Below are positions 13,601-24,148 of a stretch of DNA of 64,000 nucleotides, piece by piece. How positions within the stretch are numbered: position 1 is the first letter of the stretch; every line of letters begins with the position of its first letter. Origin of the DNA: Oreocharis arfaki (Eukaryota > Chordata > Aves > Passeriformes > Paramythiidae); NCBI GenBank assembly GCA_013398015.1, contig VZRR01009904.1, positions 248,001-312,000 of the forward strand. Reading direction: 5' to 3'. Position numbers and translations under genes: made by a program. Under the pieces are notes generated by a model. That model saw only the letters and a program-made list of their open reading frames with translations, searched no databases and was not told where the DNA came from.

Positions 13601-16600
13601 ACAATAGTGTAATCATGCCATCCTCCTTTTCAAAAAAACCAATAAACACAAGAAACCCTAATAATTGTTAGTCATATATTGCTGCTCAAGTACTGAAATG
13701 AAACTTTGTGTCAAAGGATTGGAAACAAAAATTACAGCAGACAAATACACAGGTTTTACCAGACTGCAGCTTGAAAATGCTAATAATGCAATAAATTATG
13801 AAAGCAGGAAGTTGGAAAGAAGACTATAGACAAAATTATGTTCCAGAGGCAGAGGAGAAATGTTAGGTGTCATCAGAATAGGTGTAAGGCCTAATGAAAA
13901 AAACATAAAACTAAAAGACGGGACTGTAAGCTCAAATATATTTGTAAGTTAAAGACAAGTCTGGAGAAATGTCACCTCAGCAGCATAAAAAAAAAATTTT
14001 GGAAGGAAACCCAAGTATTTTAAATACTATTTTTAGGCCAAAGTAAGTAGACCCTTTGTTTAAAAAGAGTTGTGAGGAAGGCAAGGCGCTCAAGAAGAAA
14101 TTGATGAGACTGACCAGAGTATTGTTTTAAATATAATTTATTTTCAAAAGTGTAAATCAGGCTTGTTTCTTTGAAGACTGGCCCCCAGAGACTGCAGACT
14201 CTGCTCAAAGAAAGAACTCTTCTTTCCCAGGACCCCATCATGACCTCCTGTGGACTTTAACATGGCTTTGGCTGGCAGGCACAGTCTCCACCTACACACT
14301 TGGGACGTGGTGATCTGTGGGGCTGGGGGGTGTTCTTTTTGGCTGCCGACCTTGCACAGCAGGGATAGTTCAGTATCTTTGGACATACTGAAGAAAATCT
14401 CACTCTCCCTAAGGGTGAGGGAATGGATTCAGTTATCTCTAAGACTTTTCCTTACTTACAACCTCATGATGAGCCCATAAGGCCGCTCTGGATAGCAACC
14501 AGGAGGGTACCCAGTCTTTCCCTTGGGTCATTATCAAAATTACTCCAGGGGATGCGACATTTCTGTACCCTTCTCTCATCTAAATATTTGAAGTATACTA
14601 TGCACGCACACAGTGGGAAAGAGTCCCTGCCCTGAGTTTACAGTGTGAGTGCTCAAAATAAGACAAGAGTGAGGGAGGAAGAGAGGAATATCCACCATTT
14701 TTTACTGCATTATCCATCTAGATCTTGTATTGTTCACAGCTGGGAGAAAACTGCATTCCTAGGAGAATAAAAACCACTCACCCTTCCCAGGGAAAGCCAA
14801 AACACTTTTCACCTGACAAGAGGTAGGTTTATAAGGTAAGTTTTTAAAATACCTCCTACACAAATCCTGACCTGGATTGGTTGCTATATCACTCACCAAA
14901 GATTATTCCCAATAGCTGGCAAGGTGCTGCTGGTAGCTTACAGCTGAAGAGCCCACCCAGGGCCCCCTCACAATTCTCCAGAGGTCAGCAGCAGGGCTAG
15001 AAACATCAACAGCAGCCACTGCTTTAAATGGCTCACTCTTCAGCTGCACATCTCCAAAGGGCTCTCTGAAGACAGTCAGTGAGAACGGGAAAAACCCTAA
15101 AATGACAGTTATTTTGTATGTTTCATTTTTATCTTGGCAATTTTTTTTCCCAATTGCCTGCAAAATACATTCCCAGCCTTCCTTCTTCCAAGGCCACGTG
15201 AGTGGAGGTCCCAAGAAGACTGCAAAGACCACAGGGCAAAGGCAGGTTCTACCTTCCCAGGCGAGAGCTGGATAATCCTTAAAAGCAGGAAAGGATATCT
15301 CAACACTTTATATCAGGCAAAAACGTTACTCTTGCCACAGCACATGGGCTGAGCAAGCAGCAGAGACAGCACATGGGATCTGCAGGTTCTCCTGGGAAGA
15401 TGGGCAGGGGAGGGCTCAGAGTTGTGTGCTGAGGCTTTAGTATCCTCTAGCCAGGAAGGCAGGCTGCAGGCTGGTCTGCACAGACAGTGATCCTGCAATA
15501 AAACATACTATTAAGATTTTATACAATAGTTTTGACTCAGGACAAATATCCAGGTATAATGGTTTTCTCAAAATGCTCAGTAGATTTTCTATGGACACTT
15601 AAGGCTGAAAGAGGAAAGGACTTCAATCAGGATCAGAGTGCTCTGTAGGGAAACAGCCTCCTCAAAAACATGACTACAGTGATGACTTAATAACTATCCT
15701 GACTATCAGGAGTTGGCACCACGAGGTCCACCAACAAAGCAGTTTGAATGGATTTAATACTTTAAAAATTCCAACACGGAATGACAACCATTCAGATTCA
15801 TGTAAATGTTTTCAAACCAGAGCATTTACAAAAATACTTTCCCTCATCTCTTTTTTTAAAACATGATTTACTCTCTGCTCTAAGCAGTAAGACAGTGTCT
15901 TCTCTCAACAACAGGATTATCTCAAACAGTTTTCACTGGTTGTGATTAAAGAGAAAGGGATAGGCAGCACGGCACATGACGAGCGATTGCAAATGCTGCC
16001 CTTAACTGCTTCTCCAAATCAGAACGCCTAATACTCTTCATGGAAATACAGTATTGCACTCTTACCAGCTCTCTTACACTGAGTAACAAGACAGCTCCAA
16101 ATCCCAGTCCCACTAGTTCTGAGATTAGGAAGAAAATTGTTGACAGGCTGCAATGGACAATGATGGATTTATGATTCTTTGGAAGAGCACACATTGTTTT
16201 GAAGGATTAGATGTTGTAATCCATACAGTAAGTCAACAAAAAGGCACCATAGAAGGAACAGGCAAGGAGCAAGGCATCCAATTACTAATGCAAAATAATG
16301 CGGTTTATACTTTGTTCACACTACTGTGATTAGCATTAGCTCTCATAAAACCACTCTCCTCCAGCAGAAGCTGCTTGCTGTATGAAGTGACGACATACTT
16401 TCCCCTTGAAGAGCTTCTACTCTTAACTGTAGATGTGCCCAGATTGTGAGGGGAATACCCAAAAGTAGGCAGGGAAGGAGAGAGCAGGGCCAGGCTCGCA
16501 GGGCTCTATGGGGTCGGAGCAGAGCAGTGGGACAGAGGCACACCAAGGTGACCCTCCATGCCGTGCCCTCCCCGGCACACTGAAGCCACCGGCAAAGCCC

Positions 16601-19600
16601 TGGATGGGCTAAGGTGGGTCATGCCCTGCCAGAGCCCGGATCTGCCCCAGAGGGAGAGGTGTGGTTTCAGTACAGGGCTATGAACAAGCCAGTACTGATT
16701 GCCACTTCTCCTGTGGACCCTGAGAAACATGAGGCAGACTGAGGAGGACAGATGGCCCTACCCACACATGTTAGCTCAGCTAACTTCTGCATAACTCTGG
16801 GTTAAGTGACCACTTTCTTCATGCCCATTTTGGAACTACTTGATCATCAGAAACACTTTGTTATTCTTTCTGCATCTCCTATTAGCAGCCCCAGCAGTGC
16901 CATAGGAGCAAACTAGCTGATATGTAGTGGCAAGATTCTTGGGACTCATTCTTTTCTGAACTCAGGGTAATGAAAGCTTTAGCAGCATTGACCAGGGTAG
17001 ACTTTAATCACATTTTCTCTCTGAGATTATGAGCAGCATGGTGAGAAAGAAGAACATACTAACACCAGCGACAGAAAATTCCATAATTATTTGACCAACT
17101 TGACAAGAAACAAAATATTTTGGTCTTGTGGGACACTATTTGGGGTAAATCTGGCTCTTAAAATACACTGAAAATTTGGTGAGTTGGTGCAGGTCTTCAC
17201 TCCTATTTAATTATTTGCCTACAGCACCGCATGCTGCAGGGAGATGTAAGAGGAAGAGGAAATGCAGAATAATCCCAGCTGCTAACGTAAAATGCATGAA
17301 AATGGATTAAAAACATAGGACCAAGAATTTACTTCCACTCTAGCCTGTGAGAATTTTTCAAAAAGCACCCTCAAAAGTTAAGACCAGATTGTAACGTGAT
17401 CATACGTCAGAACAGAGAGCGAGCACGTTCACACCAGTTCTGTGTTGGAATCTCAAAACAGCGGCTTCATCCAGTCACTTGCTTATGAGACCTGAAAAAA
17501 CAAAATTGTGAAGAAAGCCTTGCTTGGAAGCTTTTTCTACAAAGATCAAGTACTTAAAAGTTAGACAAAGTTGTACAGACAGCATGAAGCATTTTTGGTC
17601 TGCACAACAGAAGAAAACACCATATTCAGAAGAAATAGATGCTGCAGTTTCAAGCCTGATTCTTTAGTCCAGTGTTTGATCTAGGAGCAGTAATCGCATC
17701 CCATTTATTGTGCTGATAAAGAACATGGAGCTGCCACAGTCAGTTTGGATGGATGCCAAGGCAAACTCAGACAGAACTGAAAAATCCCGTTAAGATGACT
17801 GAGTGGCAAATGATGGTTATTTATTCTAATCAATTTGTTAATTTACTTCTGGAAAAACTGGATTAATTTGTTTCTAATCAAAACAAGGACCTATTCATTA
17901 CAGTGTGTATGATGAGCTGCTACTAAATAGGCATAGCTAGGATTTCTAACAACTTTTTTTAAAAAAGAAGACAGGTTTGGTAATTCACCCTCCAAAAGAA
18001 GACCATTTGGGCTCATTTCCCTAAAACACACACTTCTAACCCTTTATCCAGGCTAATTTCAAACACCATGCTGGTGGGCCCTCTACTCCAAGCTCTTTCG
18101 TCCTCTCAGTGCTGCAGCGCTCCCTGACTTTTCACTCTACTTTCAAATGTTCTAGCTGTTCTCTTCCTCCCCATACTCTCAAACACTAGTATCTATTTAA
18201 CTTCTTCCCTTTGTGTACCATTGACTTAGTGAGGATAGCGCTATCTGCTGAGGCCTCTTTGTCACCTCTGCTGCTGCTGCTTAGGCTGGGTCACATAGGA
18301 CTTGGCTTTTCACAGTGCTCAGATTCTGCCTCTTCTCTCTCAAAAGGTAGGATTAGAACAGTCATGAGATGCAGGTAGAAATTATATGCAAGGTGTAACT
18401 TATTTTACATCAGCCCTAGCAATCCTTCTGTCTAAATCCCGGATAACGTTTAATTTGCACTTCTCTGAACTCCAGCCTCATTGATTCCACTCTGATAACA
18501 AGGTCTCTGAAGCCCCCCCTGAGCAAATATACCAGCAGCAATTTAATCAGTGCTCGGTGGAGAGGTAAATGGTAATGTCTTCACTTCCAAAAAACCTGCA
18601 GATGCTCCAAGAAGATGAGGACGATGCTGGGACTAGGTACATCTGCAGCCCAGAATGACACTGGCCAGCTCCTACCCATATTAAATGCCAAACATTTAGT
18701 GCCAAAACATTTGGCGTCATTTGCATAGTTCTCCCAAATGGGTAATTCTGAAATGACATTTCCCATGCTGTGACCTTGCTCTTGTTCTCTGACTGATAAT
18801 AGCATGAGCACTTTGGAGAGACCAGAAGATCAGCTGGCAAGTCGGGGAGTCTCACACTGGAGGTGGCAAAACCAAAATCCCACCCCCCAGCCTCATAGTT
18901 TCTTCCATCAGCTGTTGTGTCTTCCCTCTCCAGTGCCAGTTACTTGGCACCCTGGGCATATAGAGCCTCATTAAAACCCCACCACCAAGTGAGAAAGGCA
19001 AGCTCCACAGTGAAGGGAGGCACAGAAGGTATGTGCCAGCCTCTGGTGGGCTTGGGGCACGCTTCCCTGCCTGTGGGACACAGCGTGGGTCCAGGCAGCA
19101 GCACATCCCTTTCCTGCACAGGGTGCTGCTCACTCCCCAGCTACACTCCCCATGACCTGCTCCATCCCTTTTGGCATCTCAAGTTCTTATTTTTTATTTT
19201 TAAACAGCCAGATTGAGTCTTAATTATTTAAGCACCTTCCAGATTTAGAAAGCTGTTTTGACTGTGAAAGTAACACTCAGCGCAATCATCTCTCATCAAT
19301 AAACCATGGAAACAAATGTGTATGCCTGTTGGGAAGGAATTTTATTTAAAGTACACTGAAAGTGCTTTAAATAAAGTGTGAAAGATGTGAAAAGACCTAA
19401 TGCTGGTCGTGTTTCAGTGAGCTCAGGACATTTTGGCTCAAGTGAGAAAAAATGGGACTTGTGCCTTATTCAGTTAAGATGGCTTGACTTCTCACAAATA
19501 GGAAGGGATGCCTCAGAAACATCCAAAACACAAACCTGGGCAAAGGGCCTTCAGAAAGGCACACTCACCTGACAGTTGTGCTGGTTTTCATAGGGTTTGG

Positions 19601-19946
19601 GGTTTTTTTTCCAAAGTGTTAAAACACATAGGCAAGGACAGCTGTGAGTATCCATACTTTACTGAAAACTGCTATAAAGCCTTAAATCACACACACACAA
19701 ATCATACAGGGGTTTGGTCCTTCAGGGAAATAAAGATTTGAGCTCTAAAACAAAAAAGAGGAAAAAACCTCTCCAACAACAACCAAATAGCATTCCTAAC
19801 ATCTTACTCTAACAAAAGAAATAAGATTAAAGAACAGTGGCATAGCCTCAATGTTTACTTCAGTGATAGATTTTGTCTTGTCCCAGTAAGAGCTTAAGGA
19901 CAATAATTTAGGATCCCACTGGGAAACACTCTGCATTATTGTACTC
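10616..19946. other. Intergenic, unique sequence
   Basis: About 9.3 kb of AT-rich DNA with no recognised repeat or exon. GCLC, the usual upstream neighbour of ELOVL5 in amniotes, is not visible. Confidence 0.55.
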
Positions 19947-20595
19947 CTAGAATCATAGAATCATAAAATATGCTGAGTTGGAGGGATGCCCCAGGATCAT
20001 TGAGCCCAACTCCTGGCCCTGCACAGGACACCCCAGGAGTCACAGTGTGTGTCCGAGAGCATTGTCCAAACACTTCTTGAACTCTGTCAGGCCTGGTGCT
20101 GTGACCACTTCCCTGGGGAGCCTGTTCCAGTGCCCAACCACCCTCTGGGTAAAGAACCTCTTTCCCGATATCCAACCTAAACCTCCCCTGACTCAGCTCC
20201 ATGTCGTTTCCTTGAGTCCTGCCTCTGGCCACAAGAGTGAAGAGATCAGTGCCTGCCCCTCCACTATCCCTTGTGATGATGTTGAAAAGTGCAGTGAGGT
20301 CTCCCGTTAGTCTCCTCCAGGCTGAACAGCTCAAGTGACCTCAGTTGCTCCTCATAAGGCTTCCCCTCAAGACCCTTCACATCCTCATGGCCCTCCTTTT
20401 GATGTTCTCAAATAGCTTAATGTTCTTTTTATATTGTGGTGCCCAAAACAGCACACGAGACTCAAGGTGAGGCCACCCCAGAGCAGAGCAGAGTGGGACA
20501 ATCACCCCCTTTGACCAGCTGGTGATGCTGTGCCTGATGCACCCCAGGACACAGCTGACCCTCCTGTTCTTGACTATTTACATCCCAGCATCACC
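19947..20595 (-). mobile_element. CR1 LINE 3' fragment, minus strand
   Basis: It starts with two copies of the AGAATCAT octamer-like CR1 3' terminus (reverse complement). GAGCCCAACTCCTGGCCCTG, CCTGTTCCAGTGCCCAACCA and the GCTCCTCATAAGGCTTCC block follow, ending near CAGCTGACCCTCCTGTTCTT. It is about 650 bp with no intact ORF. Confidence 0.9.
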
Positions 20596-21479
20596 TCTGG
20601 GGACTGTTTGCACACTGAGTTTCAATCAGGTGAGGTGACGTTGCAACACACTGCTTCAGCTAAATGACCATGGACATTGGCCTTGGTAAATGACTACACA
20701 CGTGGTATCACTGCCCAGGAGAAGCTACGGGATGTTGGGTTGGCATAGCCAGTTTTGATGGCTTCAACCAACCAGCTGTCTTCTACAGCTGAGGGAAAGC
20801 TCCAGGAAACCCTTTTTACTCCAGCTTCTTAAAATTGCTAACTGCTTCCCACAGAGTGGAGATACTTGATCTTGAATAAACTCCATGCAAATTGTTGCTT
20901 GAGTCCTCTCCTCTGCAAAGCAAAGCTGCTCTTTATTTATGTAACATTTTCATTTAATTAACAAAGAGATGGAACAAACTCTTAGGGAGGGGGGGAAAAT
21001 TAAAAGGTCATCTTCCACCACGAGGGAATATGTGAAAGAGGGAAAGAAACAAACTGGTTTCTTCCTCTCGGCCATACTTACACTAAGGCAACCTCACTAT
21101 TGCCCCGTTAGGACCTCGTGCGGGCCATGAAGTGTCTGAAGACCATGGACAGAACTTTCCTTCCTCTGTTGAGCATCCTTTACACTGGAAAGGAGCCAAA
21201 GAGGGTGCTTTGAGATTCCTTCCTCAGACACCTGACACTGTGGGGACCGACTCAGCATATGCATGTAAATTACACAAAACCTGCAGTTTTATTATACAAC
21301 CAAGTTAAAATACTACCTACTTAATTGCAGCCAAAGCTTACATTCAAAAATGCTGTCACGTCGCAAAGCCTGTTACTTCAAAACTCAGGAAACATCAACT
21401 ACATCTGCCCGGGACCTTTAATGTAGGCCTGCGGCTCATCTCATTATGACAGTCTTTAATTACACGGTCCCCTATTGTT
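20596..21479. other. Upstream flank of the CpG island
   Basis: AT-rich sequence between a CR1 and the island, with no motif I can support. Confidence 0.5.
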
Positions 21480-21650
21480 TTTCACAGGGGCCCCCCGCCC
21501 CCATGGCCCGGGCTGAGAGCCCTCAGGGCCCGAGGAGCCGCTCTCGGCTCCTCTGCCCGCCCGGCAGCGGCCGCGGGCTCGACCTGTTGGGCGCGGCGGC
21601 CCCGACCCCCGGGCCGGCGGGAGCCCCGCACGAGCCGCCCCCGCCGCCGG

Positions 21651-21655
21651 ATTGG
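21651..21655 (-). promoter_or_regulatory. Inverted CCAAT box (NF-Y site)
   Basis: ATTGG in a GC-rich context (GGATTGGCTCTC), 14 bp before the first CRE. NF-Y is a known partner of CREB/ATF and SREBP on lipid-gene promoters. Confidence 0.6.
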
Positions 21656-21668
21656 CTCTCTGCGGCCG

Positions 21669-21676
21669 TGACGTCA
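21669..21676 (+). promoter_or_regulatory. Palindromic CRE (TGACGTCA), first copy
   Basis: A perfect 8-bp cAMP/ATF response element inside the CpG island, just after the inverted CCAAT box. An identical second copy starts exactly 50 bp downstream. Confidence 0.7.
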
Positions 21677-21718
21677 TAGCGCCCCTCCGCCGCCGCCCGT
21701 GAGCCCCCCGCACCACTC

Positions 21719-21726
21719 TGACGTCA
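21719..21726 (+). promoter_or_regulatory. Palindromic CRE (TGACGTCA), second copy
   Basis: A second perfect CRE, with its start 50 bp from the first. It is followed by a partial CGTCA half-site at about 21728 and a GC box at 21749. Confidence 0.7.
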
Positions 21727-21748
21727 CCGTCAGCCCACGGCCGGCGGG

Positions 21749-21758
21749 GGGGCGGGGC
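21749..21758 (+). promoter_or_regulatory. GC box (GGGGCGGGGC), Sp/KLF site
   Basis: An exact Sp1-type GC box 22 bp downstream of the second CRE and 35 bp before the N gap. CCCCGCC repeats follow up to the gap. Confidence 0.6.
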
Positions 21759-21793
21759 CCACCGCCCCGCGCCCGCCCCTCGGCCCCGCCCCG

Positions 21794-21941
21794 NNNNNNN
21801 NNNNNNNNNNNNNNNNNNNNNNNNNNNNNNNNNNNNNNNNNNNNNNNNNNNNNNNNNNNNNNNNNNNNNNNNNNNNNNNNNNNNNNNNNNNNNNNNNNNN
21901 NNNNNNNNNNNNNNNNNNNNNNNNNNNNNNNNNNNNNNNNN
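21794..21941. other. Assembly gap (148 N)
   Basis: A run of N inside the most GC-rich part of the island. GC-rich promoters are often missing from bird assemblies. The gap probably holds the transcription start or part of exon 1. Confidence 0.99.
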
Positions 21942-22050
21942 GGGCCGGCAGTGGCGGGCAGGCCGGCCGGGGAGGGAGGGGACGGGGCGGCGGAAGGGAC
22001 GGGGCTGTCGCCGGGAGCGTCTTTTCCCCGGTGCAGTTTAGGCGAGAGCA

Positions 22051-22059
22051 TGATGCAAT
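22051..22059 (+). promoter_or_regulatory. C/EBP-ATF composite element (TGATGCAAT)
   Basis: Exact match to the CARE/AARE core bound by ATF4-C/EBP heterodimers, about 110 bp after the N gap. It is followed by CCC, as in CHOP-type sites. Confidence 0.5.
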
Positions 22060-22064
22060 CCCGC

Positions 22065-22078
22065 ATTGCCATGGATAC
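22065..22078 (+). promoter_or_regulatory. RFX-type X-box-like site
   Basis: ATTGCCATGGATAC resembles the X-box consensus GTTGCCATGGCAAC, with mismatches at the first base and in the right half. It lies 5 bp after the C/EBP-ATF element. Confidence 0.4.
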
Positions 22079-22126
22079 TGCATCCCGGGCGGCGGCGGCA
22101 GTGCCTTCCGCCGTGCGGGGCACGGG

Positions 22127-22135
22127 GTGGGGTGA
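22127..22135 (-). promoter_or_regulatory. Sterol regulatory element-like site (TCACCCCAC on - strand)
   Basis: The reverse complement of 22127-22135 equals 9 of the 10 bases of the LDLR SRE-1 (ATCACCCCAC). ELOVL5 is an established SREBP-1c target in mammals, so a site here in the island makes functional sense. Binding is inferred. Confidence 0.55.
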
Positions 22136-24130
22136 AATAACAGGGGAAGGAAGGGAGGAGACCCCGCACCTCAGCCCCCATCCTCGGTCGTAGATGCCTT
22201 CCCGGGGAGCTCGCGGAGGGCTGAGCGCTGCCACAGCTCCAGAAACCCTGATCCGTTTTTCACCGCCGTGGCGGGGCNCCGGCCCCGCTGAGGCGGCTGC
22301 TGCCGGCCGGACGAGCAGCCCGGCGGAGAGAGGCAGGGTGTCAGCGGAAGGGCTCGGAAGAGAACGCTCTTACTACTTCTTCCCTGAACTCTTGCCCAGC
22401 GCCCCTGACCGCCTTACTGGTTTAGAACTGGGGCCGCTGGTACCGTAGTTGCCGGGTCTGTGTGTGGGACGGGGCCGCGTTAAACCAGCGCCCTGGACAT
22501 GTGGAGTGCTTCTGAAAGGGGCCGGCTCGTTTTAAAACGTTGATGCTTAAAGAGCACATGCATTAGGAAGTGAGCAGAAAAGGAAGGGCAAACGATAAAA
22601 ATGTGTCAGTGTGTCAGATGCCTGTGCAGGGACTTTCTTAAAAACTTCATTACTATGTGTTTATCTCTTCATCTCCTGGAAGCCCTCGGGCACCAGCAGC
22701 CTTAGAGAGTCGGCAGTGCCCCGGGGTTATGTGAGGTATTGTCTTGGGCAGTTTAAGTGTTTTCTCCTTCCCTGCCTGCGTTTGCTGCTTTTCTGCCCTC
22801 ATTCCTCTGCCCTGATTCCCAGGGATGCAGCATCTGATGATCCCACTCCAGAGAGCCTTCTGGTGCCGATCTGTGCTGTGAGTCTGCAGACAAAAGGCCA
22901 GTTTTGCAGACCTGGGCAGGAATAGCAGCACCCTGGCTTCCTCAGCAAGGAGGGCTCCTGGCAGACGGCAAGAGGCGTTTCTGCCTCCGGCAGCTGGGTG
23001 CACTGCCCGCTCCGTGTCCCAGCCGCGGCTGAACGGCAGTGCCCCGTACGGCTCATTTGTATTCTCAGTGTGATCTCTGATGCTGTGGGATTCAGTGCCA
23101 TGCCAGAGTTCTCGTGGCTGTGACAGAAAACTCCAGCAAAGAGTTCAGCCGGCTCCTAGCGATGGCGGGGGAAAACAAGGCAGGGGCATGGCTGCAGTTT
23201 GGATGCTTCCCATCCGGAAGTCTCCAAAACCTCTCTGTGCAAATGGAAACACGCCCTGCAGCTGAAACTAGAGGAGGACGAGCGTGCAGGCGTCTCCCGT
23301 GGCGGCACAGCCTTTCGCCGGAGTTTTGGGCCGGGTTGCTTCCAGGGTGAGGTTATCTCTGCCAGAGCAGCTCCCTGCCAGGACCGGGAAGCTGCGGGCC
23401 TGCCGTAAACTGCCGGCTGAAATTATCGCCGGCGGCCGCGTTGGGTGGAGGGTTTGCGGCTGCGAAGTTTTTGTAGATGCGGGCTAATGGTGCTGCTGCA
23501 TCAGTATTAAGCTTGCTAGCGTAGACGGAGGGGATTTGTTTGGTTTAAATAAGAACTTGTGAATAACGCTGAGGAGTTTTGCCATGTATTTCACTCTAAG
23601 CCCTTCCTGCTCCTTCGGTGCAGTCACAGCCTGAGATTTTCCTCTGCTGTTCAAATACTCCATAGATAGAGATAAGTACTGGTGCAGGCTCACCGCTGCT
23701 AACAGCAGCTGAAGCTGTGTTGGGGAGAGTCAGCCTGTGGCACACGTGATCGTCTGATGCTGTTTAGCAGTAAAAGCTGGAGTTTTTTATATAAGTATTC
23801 GTGTGTTTGTGGTGCACTCAACCTAGTCTGTTTTCAGAGCAGCAAGTAGCCAACGCAGGTACTCTGCCGGGGGGTAACTGCACTTTGCACGCAGAGGGAG
23901 GATTTCACCTGAAACCTGGGTTACGTGGAGATAGCTGGGGTCAGCTGGGTGGAGATCTCTTCCCAGCTTTGTGTGAATTTCCGAGCAAATGAAAAGGACC
24001 ACTATGCTGAGTTTTCTGAAGTTAAGAGTGGATTTGCCCTCACAGATGCTGTTGCCAGCTGACATTAGTCAAGAGCACTAGAAGACATGCCAGAATTATG
24101 CTTGATTTTACTGAGTTTTGTACAAGGCAT

Positions 24131-24148
24131 GCATTACATATGTAATGC
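24131..24148. promoter_or_regulatory. 18-bp perfect palindrome in intron 1
   Basis: GCATTACATATGTAATGC equals its own reverse complement. With one mismatch the symmetry extends 3 bp each way (CAT...GTG). It holds ATTA and TAAT homeodomain cores in inverted arrangement. A regulatory role is only inferred. Confidence 0.35.

Larger units (their letters stand above)
21480..22510 (+). promoter_or_regulatory. ELOVL5: CpG island, probable ELOVL5 promoter and non-coding exon 1 region
   Basis: About 1 kb is extremely GC- and CpG-rich, with a softer shore to about 23.48 kb, in an otherwise AT-rich window. It is the only strong island here and lies 22 kb upstream of the start-codon exon on the same strand, as expected for the first exon of ELOVL5, whose 5'UTR is split. 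It contains an inverted CCAAT box, two CREs, GC boxes, a C/EBP-ATF element, an X-box-like site and a sterol element, each listed separately. A 148-N gap (21794-21941) and a single N at 22278 fall inside it. I could not identify a convincing exon 1 donor, which may be lost in the gap. Assignment to ELOVL5 is inferred from position. Confidence 0.8.

Noticed and set aside
21699..22193. Frames across the CpG island and N gap
   Set aside because: They run through 148 unknown bases; stop codons are rare in GC-rich DNA, so open frames mean little.
22194..22448. 84-residue frame in the CpG island
   Set aside because: Composition follows GC content, it contains an N, and it matches no known protein; at most a 5'UTR frame.
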